Source: an archaeon (lineage in GTDB: Archaea > Nanobdellota > Nanobdellia > Pacearchaeales > GW2011-AR1). From it: a DNA stretch of 46,769 bases. Positions 13,932 through 22,976 of the stretch are shown piece by piece (positions within the stretch are counted from its first letter, which is position 1; each line of letters opens with the position of its first letter). Location of the stretch: the NCBI GenBank assembly GCA_027343665.1, contig DAHWKL010000001.1, positions 1-46,769 on the forward strand. Reading direction: 5' to 3'. Made by a program: the position numbers and the translations under genes. The notes beneath the pieces are model-generated. The model was given only the letters and a program-made list of their open reading frames with translations. It made no database searches and was not told the origin of the DNA.

Positions 13932-16757
13932 TTAATCTTCTGATTTATTTTTCTTTGTTTTTTTGCTGCTCTTTTCTTTCCTGCTTTTTTCATAAAAAGA
14001 CACTATAAAGATAATTATTAAAATAATTATAACCGCTGCTGCAAATTCTTCATTCTTGGTGAGTTGAGGAAATCTGAACTGAGAATTCTGCGGGCTTTTC
14101 TCTGTTGTATTTGTTCCATTTGACGGCCCCTGGTCAAAAGTATAAAAAATTCTATTGTTAGTCGTAACTTCCTTTATCGTCAGATTTGCGGAGTTTCCTT
14201 CTATGCTATTGAGCTTCAAGTAAAGATCATAATAATAAGGCGAGCTAAGGTTCAGGTATTTCGATTCTCCGACATTCAGTGTGAACTTTATAGGATTGCT
14301 TTCAACTGTTATTTCTACTGAAGAAGTGTTCACTTTATCTACAAAAATTATGTGACTTTGGTTGTTTGATAATCTGAATGACTGATAATTATATTGGGGG
14401 ATCTTGAGAGTATAACCTTCAGTGATATTTTTTGCAATTATTTGGGATCCCTGTGACGGTGACTGGGCGGGAGAGACTGAGCCTCCGCCGCCTCCGCCTG
14501 AAGATGCGGGAGGATTATTTACTGTTATGAATCTTAATGAAGTGTAGTTCAGGTTACCGGCCTTGTCATAACATTTTATGCTCCAGTTGTATTTTCCGGG
14601 GGACAGAACGTATCGGAAAGAGTTTTCTCCGCCGGAGAGCGTCAAGTTGGAATCTATTGCCTTACCATTAAGTATCAGGCTGCAGTTCCCAATTTTTATA
14701 TTATCTGATAGGTTATACAAGAATGGCACTTGCTGGGTGCCTGTTATTGATGAAAGGTTCGATGGTGAGAGTGCAGTTACCATCGGAGGTGTTGTGTCAT
14801 AATAAACTGAATAATTTCCGGATTTAACGGAAGTATTATTTGATGTGTTGAATGAGCAGCCCCATTTGTACTCTCCTTGTGATGTGAAATTATAATAGAA
14901 CTTTGAATAGTTTGAGTGGCCCGTTACGTTTTCAGTTAAATTATAGATAAGGTCTGTTGAATTGTAAATTCTGAAATTTATCCTTGATAAGGTCTCATTG
15001 CTGTAAGAGGAGTTGCATTCGAAGGTTTCATTCTTGTTTGTGTAAGTATTGTTTGAAGGAGAAAGGAAAAGCAGTTGCCTTGACAAAATGAAAGTTGAAT
15101 TTTGTGCTGAATATCCTATATTTCCGTTGCTGTCAGTGTAAAAGCAGTTCCACTTATATTCTGAATAACCCATTGAAGATAATCTAAACGATGAGGAGTT
15201 TTCATATCCTGTTGAACTTTCCGTCTTGTTATAATACAACCCTGTCGAGTTCCATATCCTGAAAGTCATGCCCTTGAGAGATAAATCAGTCGCGTTGCAT
15301 GAGAATGTCTGAGTTATATTGGTCGAAGATGAATTTGACTTGGGCGAAATGAGGGTAACTACCGGATCTTCATTGTCAATCGAGAGGAGAGCAGAGTAGG
15401 TATTTATCCTTGAAAAATTGAATCCGGTTAACGGGTCTGTTATTTTTTTTCCTGTTGTGTTTAGTGTAGCTTCTATCTCTTCGGGAGTCATCGTCCTTTT
15501 GTTTGATTTTAGGTATTGATTTATCACAGCTATAGCTCCCGCGACATGGGGCGCTGCCATTGAGGTCCCTCCGAGCTGGGCGTAGTTACCGGAGCATGTT
15601 CCTTCAGCGCATACAGGTGCTCCTGGATATTCAGTCGAATTTATCAATGCCCCCGGTGCTAATAGTTCAAGTACACTGTCCCGGTTGCTGTGGCAGACAA
15701 TCTGGTCCTGGCGTGGGTTGACATCACTGCAGACAAGAGGGCTTCCCCAGCTCAATGTTGTGCTGTAGTTCTGAACATAAGTGTCTCCTACGGGAATTGC
15801 GCTCTGTATACATGCAGGTGAGGGCATTCCTGATGAATTTCCGTCATTTCCTGACGCCACGACTACTGAGATATTTTTCGCGACTGCAGTATCTATAGTG
15901 CTTGCAAGTGGATCACTGTTACAATATCCTGGATAAGTCACATTTGTTCCTAAGCTCATGCTGATGACAGAGATATTAAACTTTGATGCATTAGTCGTAC
16001 ACCATTGTATTGCTTTCTGTATATATCCTTCATAGCAACTTCCTGCAGAATTGCACACTTCCATTGCTATTATCTTAGCTCCTGGGGCTACCCCTGTTAT
16101 TCCCCCGTGAGCTGCAATTATACCTGCGACGTGCGTCCCGTGTCCAAAATCATCCATTGGAGTTGCGGAAGTATTTAGGTAATTGTATCCTCCAATTACT
16201 GTACAATTTGATGATACATTATTATAACCATAGCATCCACCCAAGTCAGATAAATTATAGTCTACTCCACTGTCTATGACACAAACCGTTTCGCCTTTTC
16301 CTGTCAGGTTCTTGCCGTCGAAGATAGTCGTATGCGCAGAGGTCACATTGACCTGTGAAGTAGGAGACTCGTCATTTAGGTGGAAGACTCTTTGGAGAGT
16401 CACGGATTCGACTTGAGGATTATTCTCTATCGCGGCAAGGTCTGAGGAGTTCACTCTTGCGTAAACAAGGTTCTCATTTGAGAATTGGACTCTTTTGTTG
16501 CCGACAGTCTTTATCACGGAACTTGTGTTTGATGTGATATTTGCTGTCTGCATAGAGAAAGTAGAGAATGAAAAGAAATTTTTTTCCTGCATAGGTTTCA
16601 TCTTTATCAAGACATAAGCACTTCCGTTGGCGTTCACTTGGCTTGTCACAGCGATTGCAACATTCACCTTCGGAGCCGCACCTAAAGCGCCTGAAAGAAG
16701 AAATATCCCCAAGGCAAACGCAGTCAAGGTTATGGTGACAAAGACCCCTTTTTTCAT
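13932..16757 (-). CDS. Membrane-anchored subtilisin-like serine protease (S8)
   Basis: A 941-residue protein. A signal peptide covers residues 1-27, and an inhibitor-I9-like propeptide covers roughly 30-125. The S8 catalytic domain runs from about 150 to 450, with Asp162 (VIDSGVD), His206 (FGHGTHVAG), oxyanion Asn304 (ASGNDG) and Ser399 (GGTSMAAPHVAG) all present. Several cysteines probably form disulfides. Two or three immunoglobulin-like beta domains rich in Asn-X-Ser/Thr follow, then a glycine-rich linker, another beta domain, a transmembrane helix near 900-920 and a Lys/Ser tail. It would act outside the cell, tethered to the membrane, processing surface proteins or degrading external protein. 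A TATA-like AAAATTTAAAA lies about 28 bases upstream. Confidence 0.93.
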   Translation of the reverse strand: MKKGVFVTITLTAFALGIFLLSGALGAAPKVNVAIAVTSQVNANGSAYVLIKMKPMQEKNFFSFSTFSMQTANITSNTSSVIKTVGNKRVQFSNENLVYARVNSSDLAAIENNPQVESVTLQRVFHLNDESPTSQVNVTSAHTTIFDGKNLTGKGETVCVIDSGVDYNLSDLGGCYGYNNVSSNCTVIGGYNYLNTSATPMDDFGHGTHVAGIIAAHGGITGVAPGAKIIAMEVCNSAGSCYEGYIQKAIQWCTTNASKFNISVISMSLGTNVTYPGYCNSDPLASTIDTAVAKNISVVVASGNDGNSSGMPSPACIQSAIPVGDTYVQNYSTTLSWGSPLVCSDVNPRQDQIVCHSNRDSVLELLAPGALINSTEYPGAPVCAEGTCSGNYAQLGGTSMAAPHVAGAIAVINQYLKSNKRTMTPEEIEATLNTTGKKITDPLTGFNFSRINTYSALLSIDNEDPVVTLISPKSNSSSTNITQTFSCNATDLSLKGMTFRIWNSTGLYYNKTESSTGYENSSSFRLSSMGYSEYKWNCFYTDSNGNIGYSAQNSTFILSRQLLFLSPSNNTYTNKNETFECNSSYSNETLSRINFRIYNSTDLIYNLTENVTGHSNYSKFYYNFTSQGEYKWGCSFNTSNNTSVKSGNYSVYYDTTPPMVTALSPSNLSSITGTQQVPFLYNLSDNIKIGNCSLILNGKAIDSNLTLSGGENSFRYVLSPGKYNWSIKCYDKAGNLNYTSLRFITVNNPPASSGGGGGGSVSPAQSPSQGSQIIAKNITEGYTLKIPQYNYQSFRLSNNQSHIIFVDKVNTSSVEITVESNPIKFTLNVGESKYLNLSSPYYYDLYLKLNSIEGNSANLTIKEVTTNNRIFYTFDQGPSNGTNTTEKSPQNSQFRFPQLTKNEEFAAAVIIILIIIFIVSFYEKSRKEKSSKKTKKNKSED

Positions 16758-16858
16758 TGACTTTTCTAACCCAATTCATCTTTTAAATTTTAAGGACTTA
16801 ACCTTAAAGCGAACTTGAGCATAATAATTCTTATAAATAGATGCGAGCTGCTTAGTAA

Positions 16859-17269
16859 ATGAAGAATGATCTAGCAAGGAAAGTTGGAATGATGATTTCG
16901 CCACTTTTGTTTCTTGGTATGAGTTTTTCTCTTGAAAGCTGCGGCAAAGTAGACAAACCTGAAGTTATAGATTTTAAAGGGAGTCAGGTTTATGTCTCTC
17001 CAAGCTATATTGAAGGGGGCATGCTGGAAATTGCCCCTGATGGAAACAAAATAAAATACAATTTCTTGCCTTATGTAAGCATGGAGAAAGGGAAATTTTA
17101 TGGCAAGAACGCATACACCCTTTTAGGAATAGAAGTGAATGGTAAAGATGTCACAAGTGATCCTTATCTTTGGCGCCCTTTGAAGTTAAGATCAGATTCA
17201 ATACTCAGTGAAATAGATTCCATCATGAAGTCGCGAGATGAGGATACTCTTAAGAAAATTTTCAGATAA
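16859..17269 (+). CDS. Putative lipoprotein or secreted small protein
   Basis: A 136-residue protein. The N-terminus has positive charge, a hydrophobic stretch (about 9-25) and then SLESCGK, where Cys28 could be a lipid-attachment cysteine, though the Glu at position -2 departs from a standard lipobox. The rest is a soluble alpha/beta domain with no motif I recognise. The start is supported by CTTATAAATA about 24 bases upstream, so the transcript is leaderless. The next gene begins 38 bases after the stop on the same strand. The bacterial-looking signal hints at transfer, but this is weak. Confidence 0.5.
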   Translation: MKNDLARKVGMMISPLLFLGMSFSLESCGKVDKPEVIDFKGSQVYVSPSYIEGGMLEIAPDGNKIKYNFLPYVSMEKGKFYGKNAYTLLGIEVNGKDVTSDPYLWRPLKLRSDSILSEIDSIMKSRDEDTLKKIFR

Positions 17270-17306
17270 GTCGCAAAAATTAAACTTTATCAAGTTCAAC
17301 CAAATC

Positions 17307-17696
17307 ATGTCAACAAGCATTTCAGATTATCTTGTGAAAAGAATAGGAGAAGGGGCCCTTAAAGTTTCTGATGGGAAAATATGCAGGACTGATTCTGAAT
17401 GGCAGGAAATAGGTGCAAGAAATCTCAAGAGAAGACTTCTGGGATTTTGCGGCAGGGAATCTGCAAAATCTATAGATGAATTTGCCCGCATATTTATGGA
17501 TTTGAAAATTGTTGAGTCATATTCCGAAGGCATCAAGTTAGCTGAGTCCCTTGATGGAAAAAGTTTTCATTATGGGTATGATTCCAGAATCCATTTTTCA
17601 AGGATTAAGGATGAGAAAAATTTTATAAAAATCGAGAAGAAACATGCGGAATCTCAAAGTTACAGATTAAGCCCATATGCAGATGAACCCAATTAA
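17307..17696 (+). CDS. Hypothetical protein
   Basis: Taken from the ATG at 17307 (MSTSISDYLVKRIGEG...), 129 residues. The open frame extends to 17238, but that part overlaps the preceding gene and is unlikely to be translated. It is a soluble, basic, mostly helical protein with two cysteines and no motif I recognise. It probably shares a transcript with the putative lipoprotein gene upstream, and its 3' end faces the NRAMP transporter gene with a 3-base gap. Confidence 0.45.
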   Translation: MSTSISDYLVKRIGEGALKVSDGKICRTDSEWQEIGARNLKRRLLGFCGRESAKSIDEFARIFMDLKIVESYSEGIKLAESLDGKSFHYGYDSRIHFSRIKDEKNFIKIEKKHAESQSYRLSPYADEPN

Positions 17697-17699
17697 TTT

Positions 17700-18944
17700 T
17701 TAAAACGCAGTTGTTATGAGGTAAATATTAAGTCCGATTATGGCTGCTGAGAAAATCCATGCAAATATCGTCGTCCATTTTTTGTTCACCAAACTTCCCA
17801 TTATTCTTTTGTCTGATGTAAATAATATTATCGGGATCAAAGGAAGTGGTATTAATATGCTGAGAAGGACCTGACTGTAGACAAGAACTTTCAGCGGTTC
17901 AAGTCCAAGCAGGATAGCAACTGTTAATGGTATCATATTCACGACTCTTGTTATTATTCTTCTCGTAAGTGGGCTTATCCTGAAATTTGTCAGGCCTTCC
18001 ATTATGGATTGACCTGCAAGGGTCCCCGTTATTGAAGAAGCTATTCCGGATATCAAAAGTGCCCCCCCGAAAATTATCGCCGCGAATTCCCCGAAAAGAG
18101 GGATAAGTGTGTAATAAGCCTGAGATAAAGTCGCGATTATCCCTCTTTGATAGAAAGCGGATGCTGCCATTATGAGCATTGCGGCGTTAACTATCCCCGC
18201 GATAGTCAATGAGATTACGGTATCGGCAAGGTGAAATTTCAGGGACTTTTTCTTGTCTTTGTCTTTTGATTCCTTCATCTTGTTTTTTATGAGCCATGAA
18301 TGGATGAAAAGAGCATGAGGCATTATTGTTGCGCCAATTATACCTACGACGATAAATATTGTGGAAGCATTAAGAGTCGGAACAACTGAATGGAAGACTA
18401 TCTGTGACCATTCTGGTTTTGCAAGGAAAAGCTCATAGACAAATGCGAGGCTTATTATAGAGACAAACCATATGAAAGCCTTTTCTATGGATCTGAATGA
18501 TTTTCTTGTTACAACAAAAAAAAGCAAGATTTCAAGAACAGAGACAAACGAGCCTATCAAAAGAGGTATTCCAAAAAGTATATTCAATGCAACGACGATT
18601 CCGAGAAATTCAGCAAGATCCGTTGCGAGGATAGATATCTCGGCTCCGATCCAATACACTAAAATTTTCCATTTTTTCTTTATCTTTTCTTTTACAATCT
18701 CCGAAAGTGAGTATCCTGCGATTCCGATCTTCCCTGAAAGATACTGGAAAAACATTGCCATCCCATTTGCAAGCCATATTGCCCAAAGGAGAGCATAATT
18801 GAAAGTCGATCCTCCCTCAATGTTTGTTCCCCAATTTCCCGGATCCATATAAGCCATTGAGACTATAAGTCCGGAGCCGAAAAATATCCAGAAGTTCCTT
18901 GCCATCTTACTTGAGAAGAATCTTTTTATTTTTTCTATTTTCAT
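17700..18944 (-). CDS. mntH: NRAMP-family divalent metal (Mn2+/Fe2+) transporter
   Basis: A 414-residue polytopic membrane protein with about eleven transmembrane helices. The two metal-site signatures are intact: DPGN at residues 34-37 in helix 1 and MPH at 208-210 in helix 6. Proteins of this family import Mn2+ or Fe2+ with protons. It is the last gene of a three-gene minus-strand operon with a DtxR/MntR regulator and a 36-residue ORF. The gap to the small ORF is 18 bases. Regulation by metal through the upstream operator is strongly suggested, and manganese is the likely substrate. This is inferred from the family and not proven by sequence. Confidence 0.92.
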   Translation of the reverse strand: MKIEKIKRFFSSKMARNFWIFFGSGLIVSMAYMDPGNWGTNIEGGSTFNYALLWAIWLANGMAMFFQYLSGKIGIAGYSLSEIVKEKIKKKWKILVYWIGAEISILATDLAEFLGIVVALNILFGIPLLIGSFVSVLEILLFFVVTRKSFRSIEKAFIWFVSIISLAFVYELFLAKPEWSQIVFHSVVPTLNASTIFIVVGIIGATIMPHALFIHSWLIKNKMKESKDKDKKKSLKFHLADTVISLTIAGIVNAAMLIMAASAFYQRGIIATLSQAYYTLIPLFGEFAAIIFGGALLISGIASSITGTLAGQSIMEGLTNFRISPLTRRIITRVVNMIPLTVAILLGLEPLKVLVYSQVLLSILIPLPLIPIILFTSDKRIMGSLVNKKWTTIFAWIFSAAIIGLNIYLITTAF

Positions 18945-18962
18945 ATTATTTTTGTAAACAAT

Positions 18963-19073
18963 TTATTTATCTCTATTTGAATCAGAATTCTCTTTGGTAA
19001 TCAAGTCTATCGCGCTGCTAATCTTTCTTAGTGCCTGATTTGCCAATTTGATTAATTTTTGATTTTCCGCCAT
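18963..19073 (-). CDS. 36-residue protein in the Mn-transport operon
   Basis: An ATG at 19073 opens a 36-codon frame, MAENQKLIKLANQALRKI then a helix with SSAIDLITKE and a polar tail ending DSNRDK. It sits exactly between the regulator (19 bases before its start) and the NRAMP gene (18 bases after its stop), on the same strand and fitting the operon spacing. The peptide is amphipathic and helical, with no cysteine or histidine. By position it recalls MntS, the small manganese-regulated protein of Escherichia coli, but I see no sequence similarity. It could instead be untranslated spacer. Confidence 0.45.
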   Translation of the reverse strand: MAENQKLIKLANQALRKISSAIDLITKENSDSNRDK

Positions 19074-19092
19074 TTTGTTTTTTTCTTTTCAT

Positions 19093-19515
19093 TTATTTTT
19101 GTCTATCCTGCGGTATTTCTTTCCCATGAGGATCAGTTTTAGGGTTTCCCAGGATTTCTTTTAATTTTTCAAAAGTCTTTTGTCCTATATCATGTTCAAG
19201 TTTGTGAGCCTCTTCGTGTATCTCTTTCAGGTCAAGCTTCAGGAATTCATTCAGGAAAGTTTCTATGACTCTGTGTTTTGCCGTGAGATCACGACCTATT
19301 TTCTTGCCTTTGTATTTCAATTTTATCTCTCCGTATTTATCGAATCTCACAAGTCCTTCCTTCGAAAGTGATCTCATCATCTGGGATACGCTTGGTTTTG
19401 AGACACCGAGTCTCCATGCTATTTCAGTAACACTAGGGATTTCCCCCTTCTCTTCTATAACATAAAGCTCACGAAGATAATCTTCCTTATGAATCCCAAA
19501 AGAATTTTTCACCAT
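19093..19515 (-). CDS. mntR: DtxR/MntR-family metal-dependent repressor
   Basis: A 140-residue protein. A winged helix occupies residues 10-70, with recognition helix around SKPSVSQMMRSL. The dimerisation and metal domain follows, with HRVIETFL (His81) and EEAHKLEH, where His104, Glu107 and His108 correspond to the metal ligands of DtxR and MntR. The ending GNPKTDPHGKEIP is a hallmark of the family. When loaded with Mn2+ or Fe2+ it binds DNA and represses metal uptake. It is the first gene of the operon leading to the NRAMP transporter. A perfect palindrome overlaps its own promoter, indicating autoregulation. Confidence 0.92.
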   Translation of the reverse strand: MVKNSFGIHKEDYLRELYVIEEKGEIPSVTEIAWRLGVSKPSVSQMMRSLSKEGLVRFDKYGEIKLKYKGKKIGRDLTAKHRVIETFLNEFLKLDLKEIHEEAHKLEHDIGQKTFEKLKEILGNPKTDPHGKEIPQDRQK

Positions 19516-19518
19516 AAA

Positions 19519-19546
19519 TGTTAGGTGTTCCTAACAGTTTATAAAT
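19519..19546 (-). promoter_or_regulatory. DtxR/MntR operator overlapping the metal operon promoter
   Basis: TGTTAGG-TGTT-CCTAACA (19519-19536) is a perfect 7-4-7 inverted repeat whose TTAGG/CCTAA half-sites resemble those of the DtxR/IdeR box. It lies between the TATA box (ATTTATAAA on the minus strand, 19538-19546) and the regulator start at 19515, covering the presumed transcription start. Bound repressor would block initiation. The divergent surface operon begins at 19629, so its promoter is probably outside this site. Confidence 0.75.
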
Positions 19547-19628
19547 TTTGTGGAGCCTGAAATCTCAAATTGCTCAATTAGGTTCCCGAAACATTTTTAA
19601 ACATCCCTTTATATCCTTTGCATATCCG

Positions 19629-21476
19629 ATGAACGCCAAAAATTTTAATCTGCGTTACGGGGTGATTTTTTTAGTTGCTATTGCATTTATTTTTCTCATA
19701 AATGTCAATGTCGTGAGTGCGAGTCCTCAGATATATTATGCTAATATAAGTCAGAATTGCCCAGTTTTGACACCTTCATGCCCTTCTCTTAATTATGCTG
19801 TTGTGGGTGGAACATATGACATATGGGTTTTCGGAAATGATCTTCCTGATGTGAATTACTCTTTTGATGGATTTACGTTGGTAAGTAGGAGTAATGATGG
19901 GAGTATGGCTCATTATATATTTGTAGCCCCTATGAGCATAAACACTTCTCATATAAACATGACTTTTGGGATATACAAAGTTCCTGTTTGGAGTACTATT
20001 GGGGAATTTTTTAATTCAACGCATTTAAATTTGACAGTAACAGAAAACTCTTCGCAAGCAGCTTTTTATATGAATTTAGCTGGTACATCTTTGGATAACT
20101 TTAATATAACAAATGATGGAACTTTGCTTACTTATAAAATCTCAAATTTATTAAACCAGTTGAATGCACAGGTAAATATAAACAAGGGATGGAATTACCC
20201 TTACTTTACTAAATTTAATATAACAAAACCGAGTGATCCTAACTCCTTATCTTACGTATATAACTTAATGAAATTTGGCTTAAAAAATGATACGTTGTTA
20301 AATGACCTTACTGGAAATTTGGATTTTCTTAACAATTATATAAAAGACCATTCTTCAAAAATAAATTCTCCTGCGAATATCGAGTTCACAAAGCAAGATA
20401 ATAATTATATTCTGAATTACGGAGAAGGATATGGAAGTGTGTCAAGCGATCTAATGAATGAGATAAGGAATATAATTAACCAGAGTTTAATCTCCATGAA
20501 TATAAAGAGTGTCGCAAATCAGGTCATTCCAAATGTTGGAGGGGTGAACCTGAGTTTCCTCAATAGCGTGAACTTAAATTACACAGTTGGGATAATTAAC
20601 CTGAGTAATGTCAAATTAGTTGATGGAAATTATACAGTTGCAGTCTTCATAACAGACCCTCAAGGGGATACACTCACAAAGACCATAAATCTTCATCTTG
20701 AAGGATTAACAAATGTGGAAACGGGAAATACTATAAATGGCGGGACAGAATATAGTCCAATGCTCCCCGAGATAAATTATATTTTGAAGGAGATTAAAGG
20801 ATTGAACGGAAAGATAAAACAGATGAAAATAGCAGCATTCGATACTGTGAATATTCCCACACCTTCTGGATTGTCAAAAGTATACAAGTTTTTCAATATC
20901 TCAATAATCAACGGATCTGAGTCTAACGGAACATTTGTTTTCACAGTAAACTCAGCAAACCCCGGAAGAGTTCATTTGTGGGTAATGTACAACGGAGAAA
21001 ACAATTGGACTGAGCTTAATACAACTTACAATTCTTCAACTGGGGAATATTATGCTTCTCCAAAAGAATTCTGTTTATTTATGATAGCCGAAGATGCAGC
21101 TCCAAGCACACCATCATCTTCAAGCGGTGGAGGAGGGGGCGGAAGCGGCAGTTGGCAAAGCCCTCAGAATGTGACAATCCCATCTATATTTGTGAATCCT
21201 TTGAATTATACAAATGTAAATAATAACGGAAATTCGATCAATCTTACAGGAAACAATAATCCTCAAAACAGCAATGCTGGTGTTGGAATAACAGGTGCCG
21301 TAATTGGTGCGCTCTCATCACCTACTGGAATAGTTGTGGTTATTATCCTGGCTATAGGAATCATATCTCTTGGTATTATTATTGTTCTAAAAAACAGAAA
21401 AAGCAAAGTTGTGACAACCAAAAAGATGGAAAAGACAGGTTTAAACTCTGCGGGTGATGGGCTCGGTGGAGCATGA
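19629..21476 (+). CDS. Anchored surface protein with PGF-pre-PGF-like domain
   Basis: Taken from the ATG at 19629, 615 residues; the open frame starts at 19548 but its first 27 codons look non-coding. A signal peptide (about 10-32) precedes a large extracellular region rich in Asn and sequons. Near residues 400-500 a beta domain with NPGRVHLWVMY and NNWTEL resembles the PGF-pre-PGF domain found before C-terminal anchors of archaeal surface proteins. It is followed by SGGGGGGSGSW, a low-complexity Asn stretch, GVGITGAVIGAL, a transmembrane helix and a basic tail. It is the first gene of a four-gene operon, and its stop overlaps the next start (ATGA). Function: surface structure or adhesion. 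Confidence 0.65.
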   Translation: MNAKNFNLRYGVIFLVAIAFIFLINVNVVSASPQIYYANISQNCPVLTPSCPSLNYAVVGGTYDIWVFGNDLPDVNYSFDGFTLVSRSNDGSMAHYIFVAPMSINTSHINMTFGIYKVPVWSTIGEFFNSTHLNLTVTENSSQAAFYMNLAGTSLDNFNITNDGTLLTYKISNLLNQLNAQVNINKGWNYPYFTKFNITKPSDPNSLSYVYNLMKFGLKNDTLLNDLTGNLDFLNNYIKDHSSKINSPANIEFTKQDNNYILNYGEGYGSVSSDLMNEIRNIINQSLISMNIKSVANQVIPNVGGVNLSFLNSVNLNYTVGIINLSNVKLVDGNYTVAVFITDPQGDTLTKTINLHLEGLTNVETGNTINGGTEYSPMLPEINYILKEIKGLNGKIKQMKIAAFDTVNIPTPSGLSKVYKFFNISIINGSESNGTFVFTVNSANPGRVHLWVMYNGENNWTELNTTYNSSTGEYYASPKEFCLFMIAEDAAPSTPSSSSGGGGGGSGSWQSPQNVTIPSIFVNPLNYTNVNNNGNSINLTGNNNPQNSNAGVGITGAVIGALSSPTGIVVVIILAIGIISLGIIIVLKNRKSKVVTTKKMEKTGLNSAGDGLGGA

Positions 21477-22975
21477 AGTTATCTCTGGCAATATTATTTA
21501 TTTTTCTTTTGATAATACCCTTTGTAAGTGCTCAAGTAGGTTATATAACTCTTCCTTATAAGATGATTATGGCTCCTGACCATGTAGCGGGCACTGTAAA
21601 TGTAAACTTTCAGGTGAATGCATCGAACGGAACGCCAATAGAAAATGCCCTTATAATTCTTCAGGGGATATCAGATCAAAGTTTCAGCAAGAATCTTGTG
21701 ACAAATTCTAAGGGGTATGCATCAATTTCCCTCAATCAGAATGAAATTTTTGTTTACACCATATATAAAACTTCATATAAACCTTCCACCGGGAATTTTT
21801 TTACTAACTCGGGCAAAACAATTTCTGTGGCACTTCAGGGCATACCAAGTGATCAGTGGTATTTTTATTACGAGAATAACGGGGATATGTCTATCCAGAT
21901 GAGTAGCTCAGACTCTAGCGTGAATTACCTTCCCGGAGATTATGTAACTCAGACTGTTCAGGTGATGAATACGGCCGGAAGCAATCTTCTGTTACGCAGC
22001 AATAATGGAGAGTTTATTGTAGTTGATGGTTCAAATCTGCATCAGCTTGGGTGGTGGGGGAATCCACTTTATGGTCTTTCAATAAATCTTACTTTAAAAC
22101 CTGGAGGATGGGTTAAAGTCACTTCTACGAATACTTCACAAATTTGCGTATCAAACGCAGACGGAGAATATGGCGGACAGAAGTTTGACATCTCTGGAAG
22201 TGAATTTGTATGCCAAGATGGGGGGAGTGAGGCAGTTCCCGTACCTGTTCCAAACTGGGCTCCAAATGGAACTTATAAATTGGAATTCAACATATCTTAT
22301 TCGATAAATAATCAAAATAAGAATTTTGAACTTTTAACTCAAGGTTTTAATATACAGAATAGTCCCTGGCATCCGACTGTGACTTCAAGTCCGGTTACTG
22401 AAACAGATGTAAATAAATTATGGACATACCAAATGACAGTAGATACCTCAACAATAACAAATTACAATACGGGTTTTATAGCGTATAATCTCACGAAGCA
22501 TCCGATAGGAATGACTTTTAACAAAAAAACTGGTTTATTCAGCTGGACGCCAAAAGTTTCCGGTAATTATAATGTCACAGTGAGGGCATATCACCCCTAT
22601 TTTGTAGGTGACTCAAGGATGGGATACACAGATCAGAATTTCATCCTGGATGTAATAAATCCAGATGCGAATCTTTATGCTGACAAGCTTTATGCTTATG
22701 CAATACAGAACAGATTATATGTTAATTTCAATGTTCATAATGACGATGATAAATCAAACACTTTCCCTTATTTAATAAACTGGGAAGATGGAAGTTCAAC
22801 AGAATATAATATAACCAATCTGACTGCGGGAGGACAAAGGACAATATACACTTATCATAATTATAAAAATCCCGGGACTTACAATCCGGAATTAATAATC
22901 AATCCTGACAACACCGTTTATGAGAATAATACACAGGATAATATTAAATATTTCGGAAATGTCAATGTAAACTAA
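21473..22975 (+). CDS. Secreted multi-domain beta-sandwich protein
   Basis: A 500-residue protein with a signal peptide (residues 1-20, cut after FVSA). An N-terminal domain with GTPIENALIILQG and NSKGYASISL has the pattern of carboxypeptidase-regulatory or Big-type beta sandwiches. Near residue 340, GMTFNKKTGLFSWTPKVSG is the signature of a cadherin-like putative immunoglobulin domain (He_PIG). The final 100 residues resemble a CARDB domain. There is no C-terminal anchor, so it is secreted or held by its partner. Its ATG overlaps the stop of the upstream surface gene by four bases, and the next gene begins one base after its stop. Probably a binding or adhesion protein. Confidence 0.65.
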   Translation: MKLSLAILFIFLLIIPFVSAQVGYITLPYKMIMAPDHVAGTVNVNFQVNASNGTPIENALIILQGISDQSFSKNLVTNSKGYASISLNQNEIFVYTIYKTSYKPSTGNFFTNSGKTISVALQGIPSDQWYFYYENNGDMSIQMSSSDSSVNYLPGDYVTQTVQVMNTAGSNLLLRSNNGEFIVVDGSNLHQLGWWGNPLYGLSINLTLKPGGWVKVTSTNTSQICVSNADGEYGGQKFDISGSEFVCQDGGSEAVPVPVPNWAPNGTYKLEFNISYSINNQNKNFELLTQGFNIQNSPWHPTVTSSPVTETDVNKLWTYQMTVDTSTITNYNTGFIAYNLTKHPIGMTFNKKTGLFSWTPKVSGNYNVTVRAYHPYFVGDSRMGYTDQNFILDVINPDANLYADKLYAYAIQNRLYVNFNVHNDDDKSNTFPYLINWEDGSSTEYNITNLTAGGQRTIYTYHNYKNPGTYNPELIINPDNTVYENNTQDNIKYFGNVNVN

Positions 22976-22976
22976 A

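Noticed and set aside
16474-16779. Open frame upstream of the subtilisin on the minus strand (101 codons)
   Set aside because: It is a shifted-frame shadow of the subtilisin signal and propeptide, with low-complexity Cys/Arg composition and no homology pattern.
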